Positions 9,413 through 17,582 of a stretch of DNA of 64,000 nt are shown here, piece after piece. How positions within the stretch are numbered: position 1 is the first letter of the stretch; every line of letters begins with the position of its first letter. The position numbers and the translations under genes were made by a program. Origin of the DNA: Arthrobacter sp. cf158 (GTDB taxonomy: Bacteria > Actinomycetota > Actinomycetes > Actinomycetales > Micrococcaceae); the NCBI RefSeq assembly GCF_900106835.1, contig NZ_FNNR01000005.1:202019-266018 (forward strand). The letters are read 5' to 3'. The notes below the pieces were generated by a model. It saw only the letters and a list, made by a program, of their open reading frames with translations. It did no database searches and was not told the DNA's origin.

Positions 9413-10286
9413 CTACGAACTGCCAGACGCCTTCTACAGATTCTTCGACGATGCGGCCGTCTTTCCGCCTGGTCTCGCACCCCTTGAGGTCGCGGTAAAG
9501 GACTATGTCGTCCGCCGAGACTCCGTTCTGGGAGTGGCAATCGGACCTCTTGTTTTGCCACTTCAGGACATGCCGAAAGCCGAGGAGATACTAGTTGGCT
9601 GGGGTTTCAAAGGTGCCTCCATTGAGGTAAGCGTTGTGGTACCGCCCGGACAATTGGAGGCGGCGCTTACGGCCGCCCATGCTCCCGGGCCCCTAACAAT
9701 CGTTTCTGTCGAGCTGAAAACCGGCCCTCTTCAAGAAGACTGGAAAAAGGAACTATTTGGCGCTGCAACGCTCGCGGGGGAGTGTGACGTCTACGTGGAA
9801 TTGACGGCGAGCCAAATCGGGCAGGATGCCCTAGAACTTATTGTGAAGGCTGGTGCCAGGCTGAAGTATCGTACGGGCGGAATCACTGCCGACCTTTTTC
9901 CGACAGCCGAACAACTCGCATTTGTCATAGGTGCTGCAGTTGAACTTGCAGTGCCCTTCAAGCTCACCGCTGGTCTTCACCGTGCGGTTCGCTACACAGA
10001 CCAGGAAACTGGCTTCACCCACCATGGCTTCTTGAATATAGCCATGGCAACCGCCTTGGCGTATGAAGCCGAGCCAACTGCGTCGCTGATTGCCGTTTTG
10101 CGGGAGCAACGCCCGGCGGTTCTGGCGGAAATGTACAATGCGCACTCCTCGCGCTGGCGCCAAGGTTTCAGTTCCTTCGGAACCTGCAGTGTCACGGAGC
10201 CTCTTAAGACCTTGGAGGAGCTGGACATTCTGCCGGCGGGGGCCAGTGCCATTTCCTTGTCCCTACTGAAAGCGATTCAGTCATGA
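9405..10286 (+). CDS. Conserved protein of unknown function between hmgA and fahA
   Basis: About 293 residues from the ATG at 9405, which overlaps the hmgA stop; an upstream in-frame ATG at 9360 lies well inside hmgA. No signal peptide or membrane segment is seen. Alternating strand and helix segments such as VYVELTASQ, LKYRTGGIT, PFKLTAGLHRAVR and HHGFLNIAMATAL suggest a barrel-like fold with a conserved basic, His-rich C-terminal half. I do not recognise a characterised family. Its position between homogentisate dioxygenase and fumarylacetoacetase, with no glutathione-type maleylacetoacetate isomerase in the operon, makes a role at that step conceivable. That is a hypothesis. Confidence 0.8.
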   Translation: MSDYELPDAFYRFFDDAAVFPPGLAPLEVAVKDYVVRRDSVLGVAIGPLVLPLQDMPKAEEILVGWGFKGASIEVSVVVPPGQLEAALTAAHAPGPLTIVSVELKTGPLQEDWKKELFGAATLAGECDVYVELTASQIGQDALELIVKAGARLKYRTGGITADLFPTAEQLAFVIGAAVELAVPFKLTAGLHRAVRYTDQETGFTHHGFLNIAMATALAYEAEPTASLIAVLREQRPAVLAEMYNAHSSRWRQGFSSFGTCSVTEPLKTLEELDILPAGASAISLSLLKAIQS

Positions 10287-11527
10287 TTACAACTGATGTC
10301 CAGCTTCGGCCGCAACCTGGAAGCGTCGCGGACTTGAATGCCCAGCCGGGGTTCGGTGCTGAGAATCTCCCATACGCTTCATTTGCGCCCTACGGAGAAG
10401 ATCCACGGCTCGGCGTTCGGATTGGAAACAAGATCCTCGGAGTGGCTGCAGCTGTGGAGTACGACGGGAGGAGATCTCAAGCACTCGTCAACGCTGTCCT
10501 CGGTCAAAATCTCGATGGGTTACTCAAAGCGGGCCGGCCAATCTGGGACGAGCTGCGTGCGATGCTGACCCAACAAGTCACATCCGCCGAAGCTGCGTCG
10601 TCTCTGGAAGTTCACGATCTTCGAGACGTTTCGTTGTTTATGCCCTTTACGGTGGCAGACTACGTTGACTTCTACGCATCCGAACATCACGCGACAAACG
10701 TAGGACGTATCTTCCGGCCCGATCAGCGTCCGCTTACAACCAACTGGAAATACTTGCCTATCGGCTACCACGGACGTTCAGGAACCATCGTTGCTTCGGG
10801 TACGGAGATCGTCCGCCCCAAGGGCCTTCGACCCGAGCCCAAAGGAAGTCCAACTTTTGGACCCAGCAGGAAGCTGGATATTGAGGCTGAAGTTGGTTTT
10901 GTCATCGGAGGAGCTGCCCCGCAGGGCGAAGTAAAGCTTGCCGACACGGAGAACCATATTTTCGGCACAGTACTGGTCAACGACTGGTCCGCCAGGGACA
11001 TCCAGGCCTTCGAATACGTGCCTCTCGGACCCTTCCTGGGCAAGTCCTTTGCCACCTCAATCTCCCCGTGGGTTGTGCCGATGGCTGCGCTTTCCTGCGC
11101 ATCGATTGAACCGCCAACCCGAGACGCCGATCTTGCTGAATACCTCGATGACGGGTCGGCCCGCGCGTCAGGGTTGGATATCAGCCTCGAGATCTCCATT
11201 AACAACAAACTCGTGTCCCGACCGCCTTTTGCATCGATGTATTGGACTCCAGCGCAAATGCTGGCTCACATGACTGTTAACGGTGCCAGCCTGCGGCCGG
11301 GCGACTTCTTTGCATCCGGGACAGTGTCGGGACCCGGAAGAGATCAGCGCGGTTCCCTCCTCGAACTTACGTGGAACGGCAGGGACCCGTTGACCCTTAC
11401 GGATGGCGGGAAAATGTGCTTCCTAGAGGACGGAGCCGAGGTTGTCATCCGCGCCACAGCACCCGGACCTTCGGGTACCAGCATCTGCTTCGGGGAGGTC
11501 GCCGGCCGTATAGTGCCGGCAACGTAG
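10283..11527 (+). CDS. fahA: Fumarylacetoacetase
   Basis: Fumarylacetoacetate hydrolase, 414 residues. It splits fumarylacetoacetate into fumarate and acetoacetate, the last step of the homogentisate route. The signature DWSARDIQAFEYVPLGP and the following LGKSFATSISPWV are those of true fumarylacetoacetases. The metal and active-site segment GYHGRSGTIVASG and the N-terminal domain (LPYASFAP) are present. The start overlaps the preceding stop by 4 bases (ATGA), so all four genes from the P450 onward form one transcript. A hairpin at 11611-11645 follows. Confidence 0.93.
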   Translation: MITTDVQLRPQPGSVADLNAQPGFGAENLPYASFAPYGEDPRLGVRIGNKILGVAAAVEYDGRRSQALVNAVLGQNLDGLLKAGRPIWDELRAMLTQQVTSAEAASSLEVHDLRDVSLFMPFTVADYVDFYASEHHATNVGRIFRPDQRPLTTNWKYLPIGYHGRSGTIVASGTEIVRPKGLRPEPKGSPTFGPSRKLDIEAEVGFVIGGAAPQGEVKLADTENHIFGTVLVNDWSARDIQAFEYVPLGPFLGKSFATSISPWVVPMAALSCASIEPPTRDADLAEYLDDGSARASGLDISLEISINNKLVSRPPFASMYWTPAQMLAHMTVNGASLRPGDFFASGTVSGPGRDQRGSLLELTWNGRDPLTLTDGGKMCFLEDGAEVVIRATAPGPSGTSICFGEVAGRIVPAT

Positions 11528-11610
11528 GAGATCCCCACCTGGCATATAGGGGTCCTGCAGTCAGGTCCCAAGTGGGCGAATAGCACTAAGGAGCTTCAAA
11601 AGCGACGGCA

Positions 11611-11645
11611 GGGCCTGGGCGCGGTGGTGAGCCGAGCCCAGGCCC
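11611..11645. terminator. Hairpin after the homogentisate operon
   Basis: Perfect 10-bp inverted repeat GGGCCTGGGC with a 15-base loop, 83 bp after the fahA stop. It lacks a clear T-run, so termination is likely but not certain. The rest of the 294-bp gap holds only the next hairpin. Confidence 0.5.
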
Positions 11646-11764
11646 TCAGTCGTCAACAGACCCCGAGCTCAGCCTCATGAGGCATCACAGGAGTGGCTAC
11701 ACGGCCTTGAACAGCCGATAACGACTTTTATGGTCCTGCCGGGAGAAACCTTCTTGGGGCAAGA

Positions 11765-11802
11765 AACTGCTCCCCAAAGCCCAATGACTTTGAGGAGCAG
11801 TT
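11765..11802. terminator. Hairpin at the 3' end of the minus-strand hydrolase operon
   Basis: Interrupted inverted repeat: AACTGCTCC and CAAAG pair with CTTTG and GGAGCAGTT across an 8-base loop. It lies 20 bp downstream of the minus-strand stop at 11822 and converges with the hairpin at 11611. Confidence 0.5.
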
Positions 11803-11821
11803 CAAGTGGAAACGTGCCCTT

Positions 11822-12937
11822 TCATGCTTCCCGGAGCACGGCGATTCGCTCGTTAGCGATGTGCCGGATTGTAGGCAGCAAGCCCAGGAAAAGAGGGCTG
11901 GCGCCTGGCGCCGACGGGAAGAGATTGGTGGTGAACCCGACTCCCAGCGCGAGTTCCGGATCTGCGAAGGCGACAGACCCTCCCGCTCCTTCGTGGCCAA
12001 ATGACTGCCGGCCAATAGGGAGCCGTGGGAAGGAGAGCTGAGTCCCCGACCCGAACCTCGTAGGTACTCCAAGCACCAGATCCAGACCGGACGAACAGGG
12101 ACGAGTCATGCTGTCAACGGTGTTAGCATCCAAAAGACGGATGCCGTCAACTTCACTCACTGTCGATGCCATGATCCTCGCCAGAGACGAAGCTGTGGTA
12201 ACAACTCCCATCGAAGGTAGTCCTGCTTCGAGAAAAGCATCAGAATTGAAAAGCTCCGGATCAGCAACCAAGGCCTCAAGAAGACCGTCACGCTGCGGTA
12301 GGGGTGCCCCCGGAACGCTCGCTTCAGCGGGTTCTGAGAACAGTACGGGATGAATCTCGGTCTGTCTCCCACCGAGTACAAGATCCACACCGAGTGGGTC
12401 GGCGATCTCTCTGCGTATAAGCTCAGTAACGCTAATCCCCAGAGCTTCCTCAACTACTGCCCCAAGAACTGTGCCGAACGTCACTGCATGGTAGCCATGG
12501 CCGTCCAGCCGGTGGGCAGTGGCAGCGGCCGCAAGAACAGCCTCGCGATCGCCTCCACTCAGTACCCCTTGGGAGGTCTGGACGACATCCAGAGCGGCCA
12601 ATGAGGTTCTGTGCGCCAGCACGTCACGGACGGTCACGTTCGAGCCACCTGCCGAGCCGAAACCCGGCCATGCCTCAGACAGCTGCGCATCCAGGTTGAG
12701 GGCACCCCGCTCCGCCACCCTGTGTAAGGCGATGGCCAAGATGAGTTTGGAAACAGAGAAGACCACCTGACGTGAGGAAGTAGAGTAGTCACCGAAGGAT
12801 AGGTCCGCTACACACCGACCACCCTGAAATACGGTCACCGCCGCACCACCTTTGGACTGCTGGGCCGCTAGCCGCCCGAAAACGTCTGCGAGGCCTTCAA
12901 AGCTTTCCGTGCTCCCTTTGACGAATATCTTGTTCAT
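11822..12937 (-). CDS. Serine hydrolase of the beta-lactamase/family VIII esterase type
   Basis: About 371 residues from the ATG at 12937 (MNKIFVKGS), chosen over a longer frame because upstream residues run into the next gene. The nucleophile motif SVSK (SxxK) lies near residue 60. The Tyr of the second motif is probably in GHGYHAVTFG. Near the C-terminus FGHEGAGGS replaces the KTG motif, as in EstB-like esterases. There is no signal peptide, so it is a cytoplasmic esterase or lactonase rather than a resistance enzyme. It is the last gene of a three-gene minus-strand operon, 7 bp after the isomerase-type gene. Confidence 0.82.
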   Translation of the reverse strand: MNKIFVKGSTESFEGLADVFGRLAAQQSKGGAAVTVFQGGRCVADLSFGDYSTSSRQVVFSVSKLILAIALHRVAERGALNLDAQLSEAWPGFGSAGGSNVTVRDVLAHRTSLAALDVVQTSQGVLSGGDREAVLAAAATAHRLDGHGYHAVTFGTVLGAVVEEALGISVTELIRREIADPLGVDLVLGGRQTEIHPVLFSEPAEASVPGAPLPQRDGLLEALVADPELFNSDAFLEAGLPSMGVVTTASSLARIMASTVSEVDGIRLLDANTVDSMTRPCSSGLDLVLGVPTRFGSGTQLSFPRLPIGRQSFGHEGAGGSVAFADPELALGVGFTTNLFPSAPGASPLFLGLLPTIRHIANERIAVLREA

Positions 12938-12944
12938 TGCGTAC

Positions 12945-13919
12945 TCACCGGTGTATGGGCGCGAGTTCGCGCTCAAAGAATTCAATGCCGGCACGGAGTT
13001 CGCCAATGGGATCCGGGGACATATCGATTTCGGCAATGGCCCAGCCGGACCAGTTTGATGCCTTAAGGATCTGTTGCCAGCTCTTCCAGTCCACCGCGCC
13101 GTTTCCGAGAATACGGAAGTGCGTGAGCATCACTGCGTGCCGATCCATGACAGGACCTGTGAGCGTGGCTCCATCGAGCGGGCTCACACAATCCTTCCAG
13201 TGCATGATCGGCACCCGATCAACGTGGGTGCGTAACATTTCCACCGCGTCGCCACCGTCCAAGGTGACATGTCCCGCGTCGAGGCACAGCGAGACTGTGT
13301 CTGCAGATGTTTGCGAGAGGACTTCTGAGACGTCTTCCAGGCGAGAACAGACTGAATACGCGTCTGTGTGCAGAGCAAGTCGAACGCCAGCTGGGGCTGC
13401 AGCGGCGCCCAAGTGGTCTAGCTGCTCTGCTATGCGGACTAAGTCCAATCGCGGAACGACCCCATTAGGATCCCCGCCCGTGACTGACGCTCGTGGTACT
13501 GCCCCGAGCACAATGAGCCCACAATCCAATTCGGCGAGGGCGTCAGCGTGCCTGCGGATTTCGTCGTCAGCCGTGGACCTGTAGGCAGGATTTTCGAGCG
13601 CACCCATGATGAGAGGCGCTCCAAAAGTAAAACTGGAGCTGACGGAAAGGCCTCGTGAGCGCAAAGCCGCCCCGAGCTTGGCAGCTGATCCGTAGGCGGC
13701 CAAGGCAGTCGTCAAACCTCCGGGCGGTGGAGCAAATTCGATGCCCTGCACACCTGCCTCTACACACCCATCAAACATCCTTTCGAAATATAGATGAGGG
13801 TCAGCTTCAACCATGCGCATCCACTCCTCGTAGGAAGTTTCGGCAGCAATGCCCCAATAGGAAAGATCAAAGAATGTGATCAGGTCTGTTCCAAGTCTGA
13901 TTCGCGGGGTGCTCATCAA
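12945..13919 (-). CDS. Sugar phosphate isomerase/epimerase-type TIM-barrel protein
   Basis: 324 residues of the xylose-isomerase-like TIM-barrel superfamily. Metal-ligand motifs in family positions include ALHTDAYSV, CLDAGHVTLDGGD, VPIMHWKDC and the C-terminal AIAEIDMSPDP. Such enzymes interconvert ketoses or 2-keto sugar acids, or dehydrate inosose-type sugars. Its start overlaps the upstream Gfo/Idh dehydrogenase stop by 4 bases, so the pair probably works on the same oxidised sugar or cyclitol. The substrate cannot be read from sequence. Confidence 0.83.
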   Translation of the reverse strand: MMSTPRIRLGTDLITFFDLSYWGIAAETSYEEWMRMVEADPHLYFERMFDGCVEAGVQGIEFAPPPGGLTTALAAYGSAAKLGAALRSRGLSVSSSFTFGAPLIMGALENPAYRSTADDEIRRHADALAELDCGLIVLGAVPRASVTGGDPNGVVPRLDLVRIAEQLDHLGAAAAPAGVRLALHTDAYSVCSRLEDVSEVLSQTSADTVSLCLDAGHVTLDGGDAVEMLRTHVDRVPIMHWKDCVSPLDGATLTGPVMDRHAVMLTHFRILGNGAVDWKSWQQILKASNWSGWAIAEIDMSPDPIGELRAGIEFFERELAPIHR

Positions 13920-15064
13920 ATTCCCTTGGGGCGGTCCGGCATGGTTACCCAGGCATTCGTGAAGGCTGACTGTTCGATCGCATCGATCACCTGTTGGATT
14001 CGGACTGCCTCGCCAAAATTGGGGGTGGCTGGCCGATCATCCGCAATCGCCTGAAGGAATCGGCGCAACTGGATCGCCATGCCGTCGACGTAGCCTTGGC
14101 CTAGGCCCGGGACCGGATACCAGACATCTTCCTGGATGCCTTGGGATACCTCAACGGTCCGCGGTCCAGCGACCGCAGCTTGGTCATCCAGCAGGTCGAC
14201 AATCAGCTGATCTGGATTGTTCCAGTCAAAGGCTACCGCGCCGCCGGTGGCGTCAATTTCGAACGCAAGGGCGTTTTTCTTTCCTGGCGAGTAGAAGCCG
14301 GCAGAGAAGGTGCCGATTGTCCCGTTTTCGAACTCGGCGATCCAAGTCGCGGCTTCGTCAAGGAGCTCTCCCCGTTCAGCGTCTGTCGTCTTGTGCCATC
14401 CACTGTCGGCGTGCGAGCGATCGCGGGTTACCTGTAGGGCGGAGACGCGGACAATGGGACCGCAAAGGTATTCAGCTATGTCGATAAGATGCGATCCGAT
14501 GTCGCCGGTCGCTCCTGAGCCACCCGTGGCCTTGCTCCCGCGCCAACCAAAGTCGCTAATGAAGAAGAGCGCGTCGTGGAGGTATGTTCCACGGAACTGA
14601 AGCGGTGCCCCCAGTTTCCCGGGTGAGAGAAGTTCTTTCGCGTGCGTGATAGCGGGTATGTGGCGGTAATTGAAACCGACTTGATTGGTGACGCCTCCCT
14701 CGCGGGCGGCGTCCCACATCTCCAGGGCTCCAGGAACGTCATTGGTAATAGGTTTTTCGCAGAATACGTGTTTGCCATGGGCGATCGCGGCCAGTGCGAT
14801 CTCTTTATGAAGTCCAGGCGGTGTGACGATGTCCACTGCATCGATGTCCGGGGAAGCGACTACTGACCTCCAGTCGGCGGAGCTTGCTTCCCACCCCAGT
14901 GCGCTGGCTGCCAGCGCTGCTGCGTCACCATCCACATCGACCAGGATTGATTTTCTGACGCGGAAGTCGACTTCAGAGAGCTGAGTCGCTACTGAATATC
15001 CCAAACTATGCGCACGGCCCATAAACCCGCCACCGCCAATAAGCGCGACCCTAATCTCTTTCAC
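13916..15064 (-). CDS. Gfo/Idh/MocA-family NAD(P)-dependent sugar/cyclitol dehydrogenase
   Basis: About 382 residues from the GTG at 15064, which follows an AAGGA ribosome site; the open frame runs further upstream but without similarity. The N-terminal Rossmann fold has VALIGGGGFMGRAH, and the catalytic Lys is in HVFCEKPIT. The C-terminal domain contains GGSGATGDIGSHLIDIAEYL, typical of the family. First gene of the minus-strand operon with the isomerase and the serine hydrolase. A LacI-type regulator lies just upstream on the same strand, so induction by a sugar-like compound is likely. Confidence 0.87.
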   Translation of the reverse strand: MKEIRVALIGGGGFMGRAHSLGYSVATQLSEVDFRVRKSILVDVDGDAAALAASALGWEASSADWRSVVASPDIDAVDIVTPPGLHKEIALAAIAHGKHVFCEKPITNDVPGALEMWDAAREGGVTNQVGFNYRHIPAITHAKELLSPGKLGAPLQFRGTYLHDALFFISDFGWRGSKATGGSGATGDIGSHLIDIAEYLCGPIVRVSALQVTRDRSHADSGWHKTTDAERGELLDEAATWIAEFENGTIGTFSAGFYSPGKKNALAFEIDATGGAVAFDWNNPDQLIVDLLDDQAAVAGPRTVEVSQGIQEDVWYPVPGLGQGYVDGMAIQLRRFLQAIADDRPATPNFGEAVRIQQVIDAIEQSAFTNAWVTMPDRPKGI

Positions 15065-15388
15065 TAATTTGTCCTTCCAAACTGAACTGATCACGGTTAT
15101 CTGTACCCGGTGGTGTCGGTTGGCCGTCACCACGTGGCGCGCCACCCTACGGCGGCTGCGCTGCTCAATAGGTCGGCCGGAACGTTCGTGGAGCAAACCA
15201 GAGACAAACCGTCGTTGTCTCCTCGAGGCCGTTCTCGACCATGGCACAACTCAATACTTCCCGTTTGTGCGGGATGCTACTTGTACGCCCGGGCCCTCTT
15301 CTTGTGCAGGATTGACAGATCTTCTGATACTTGAAGGCAGGCGTAATCAAGCCAGTCGTTGAAGGGGTTACAACAGAGGAACGCTTCC
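15065..15388. other. Intergenic region between the LacI gene and its downstream operon
   Basis: 324 bp without a supported gene. It must hold the promoter of the 11,822-15,064 operon. I see no clear dyad matching the operators at 16489-16527 and no terminator with a T-run; the short open frames here have no similarity. Confidence 0.5.
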
Positions 15389-16363
15389 TCAGGCCGACGT
15401 TCGTCGAATCAGGGACAGCATTTCGTTTTCGATTGAAGGATCTACTTCAGCACCCAAAGCAGTAAGCACCTTATTGGTGATGTTTGCGGCGCACACTTCG
15501 GCATCCAAAGCAATGGTAGTTAATTCCAGTTCGGCCAGCGGGATGTCATCTGACCCTATAACTGCCAAGTTCTCCGGGGCGGATTGCCGACGTGCACGAA
15601 GGGCTTCCAGAAGCATGAGCGCAACGTCGTCGTTATGCCCGCAGGCCGCGGTGACTCCAGTGGCTTCGAATTCGTCGAGACACTCGGAGTAACTCTTCAG
15701 AGACCCCTCAACAACGGTGATGACGGGTGGAGAAAGAGAGGCCCTTTCACACGCCTGCATTACGCCGGCAGCACGGTCCAGCGCGTAAGCACGTAGGGCC
15801 GCATCGTTGGGCATGACGAAACCGAGTGTCCTGTGTCCCCGGTCTATAAGGTAGTCGGCCTGCATTTGTCCAACGCGGCTGTGTTCGACAATGCCGTAAT
15901 CACTAACCACAGGAGCGGGAGAATGCCCTTCGAGCACTGCTGTTTCTGAAGGCGGGAGTCCGCCTATAGTGACAATCAGTGTTGGAGTCAAATACGACCA
16001 GATGTCTTGCACGCCTCGGGAATCCAACTTGTCCGAAATGCGGTGGACCAGCAGGACGTAGCCCCGTTGCGCCAGCTCCCGTGTTAGGGCATCCAAAGCA
16101 TGATCGAAGACGAACCCCAATGTAAGTGCAGGAACCAAGCACAGGACTATGTTGCTGTTGCCGGTTTTCAACGCCCTCGCCTGAGGGTTGGGAACATGCC
16201 CCAGACGGCGTGCGGTGCGTATTACGAGCTCCCGCGTAGCTGGTGAGATGTGCTTGTTGGGAGTGTTATTGAGCACGTAGCTGACGGTCGCTCTCGATAC
16301 GCCTGACTCACGCGCCACATCAGTACTTGTCGCCCGCCTTCGTCCCTGGGGTGCGCCTGCCAC
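15389..16363 (-). CDS. LacI-family transcriptional regulator
   Basis: 324 residues. The N-terminal LacI helix-turn-helix reads STDVARESGVSRATVSYVLN with the hinge GHVPNPQARALKTG. A periplasmic-binding-like sensor domain follows (HALDALTRELAQRGYVLLVHR, DYLIDRGHRTLGFVMPND, TAACGHNDDVALMLLEAL, IGSDDIPLAELELTTI). Length and layout are normal. It sits between the AraC gene, transcribed away from it, and the sugar-type operon downstream. Palindromes at 16489-16527 in its own promoter region look like LacI-type operators and suggest autoregulation and control of the divergent gene. Confidence 0.9.
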   Translation of the reverse strand: MAGAPQGRRRATSTDVARESGVSRATVSYVLNNTPNKHISPATRELVIRTARRLGHVPNPQARALKTGNSNIVLCLVPALTLGFVFDHALDALTRELAQRGYVLLVHRISDKLDSRGVQDIWSYLTPTLIVTIGGLPPSETAVLEGHSPAPVVSDYGIVEHSRVGQMQADYLIDRGHRTLGFVMPNDAALRAYALDRAAGVMQACERASLSPPVITVVEGSLKSYSECLDEFEATGVTAACGHNDDVALMLLEALRARRQSAPENLAVIGSDDIPLAELELTTIALDAEVCAANITNKVLTALGAEVDPSIENEMLSLIRRTSA

Positions 16364-16488
16364 TGTTCTCCTAACGTCATCACAACAAACCGAACGTTCA
16401 CATCAGAATACTTAGCCCCCGATCCCTGTGATGGGGAACGAGCGCCACCAACTTGTCACCAAGAGACAAGCAGACACTCTTGACGATT

Positions 16489-16527
16489 GGTTACAGGTGT
16501 AATCTAATTATGTTTACACCTGTAACC
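16489..16527. promoter_or_regulatory. Paired palindromic operators in the LacI/AraC divergent promoter
   Basis: Two 14-base blocks, GGTTACAGGTGTAA (16489-16502) and TTACACCTGTAACC (16514-16527), are exact inverted copies of each other. Each also contains its own palindrome, TTACA-N2-TGTAA. The centres are 25 bp apart. The layout suits two dimers or one tetramer of a LacI-type repressor, 20 bp before the AraC start. Confidence 0.7.
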
Positions 16528-16547
16528 ATACTACGAGGAGGTAGGCG

Positions 16548-17393
16548 ATGGTACGAGTTCCAGGCACCCTAAGCATTCACCGGCTAGGCCGAGGGCAGTG
16601 GCTGCTCAAGGAGGCGCCAGATAGCCCAGACGGGATCTGGATTGTATTCGCTGATCAGGGAATTGCCCGTGTATCTGCGGGGTCAAACGTTGCGAACTTG
16701 AATGAGCACCAGATGCTCATCACTGGAAACCTGGCAGCTTTGACCTTAGCGGTTCCGGATGATTCGCGAGTTATTGCCGTCCTGCTGCCCGCCGGCGCTA
16801 AAGACCTTCCCTTGCAAACAAGATCAGCGGGAGGACGACTGATAAATGACCGTCGAGGTTCTACTTCCGGAATCCTCGCCCATATTCTCAGGGGGTTGGC
16901 CGAAGATGATCATGGCGGTTTCCACGAGCATGATCGCCGCGTGTGTGACCAGCTCAGTGTAATTGTCCGTATGGCTTGCGCCGAGGAGAAGCCAGAGGGG
17001 CGGAGCGATACGCAGGCTCTCTTCACTGCTTCTACGGAAATAATCGAAAATCGGCTGTGGGATGACGCGATGGATGCTGAGGCCCTCGCCGCAAGGTTGA
17101 ATGTTTCAACTAGGACCCTTCACCGGGCCTTCAGGGCACAGGGCGCCAGCATTAGTATGTGGATTCGTGAGCGCAGGTTGGATCGTTGCAGGCAGGATCT
17201 GCAAGATCCTGCATTTAGCCACCTCCCCGTAAGTTCGATCGCGGCGCAATGGGGTTTGCGGGATGCTGCCCACTTCAGCCGTCTCTTCAAAGCACGGTTC
17301 GGCGAATCACCGCGGAGCTTCAGGGTCACCGGACGTCAGTATGCGGAGAGCTTTGACGGCCATCTTTCGACTGGTAGCCGCGTATTCGCTTGA
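16548..17393 (+). CDS. AraC-family transcriptional regulator
   Basis: 281 residues. The N-terminal half is a cupin-like sensor (ISIHRLGRGQWLLKE-type, then RVSAGSNVANLNEHQMLI). The C-terminal double helix-turn-helix has ALAARLNVSTRTLHRAF and VSSIAAQWGLRDAAHFSRLF followed by RFGESPRSFR, the standard AraC signature. AGGAGG lies 8 bases before the ATG. It lies upstream of the Gfo/Idh dehydrogenase and sugar ABC operon and is probably its activator. The operators at 16489-16527 place it under the divergent LacI protein too. Confidence 0.87.
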   Translation: MVRVPGTLSIHRLGRGQWLLKEAPDSPDGIWIVFADQGIARVSAGSNVANLNEHQMLITGNLAALTLAVPDDSRVIAVLLPAGAKDLPLQTRSAGGRLINDRRGSTSGILAHILRGLAEDDHGGFHEHDRRVCDQLSVIVRMACAEEKPEGRSDTQALFTASTEIIENRLWDDAMDAEALAARLNVSTRTLHRAFRAQGASISMWIRERRLDRCRQDLQDPAFSHLPVSSIAAQWGLRDAAHFSRLFKARFGESPRSFRVTGRQYAESFDGHLSTGSRVFA

Positions 17394-17582
17394 GCAGGAT
17401 CGAGTCGTCGCGCCGTTCTGATCGTCTAGCGAGCGACGTTTGGGCATCAGGCAATAGTCAGTGGCTCAATCAGTCAATATCGAGTCCCAACTGCACAAGT
17501 ATTTGCCCGATACCGGGAACACAATTGAACCAAGGTCGCCGGGCTAGGTACCCGGCAAATACTCATCGAAAAGGAAGCTGCA

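Noticed and set aside
12108..13584. Several + strand frames opposite the serine hydrolase and isomerase genes
   Set aside because: No ribosome sites or motifs; the minus strand carries complete, overlapping family members.
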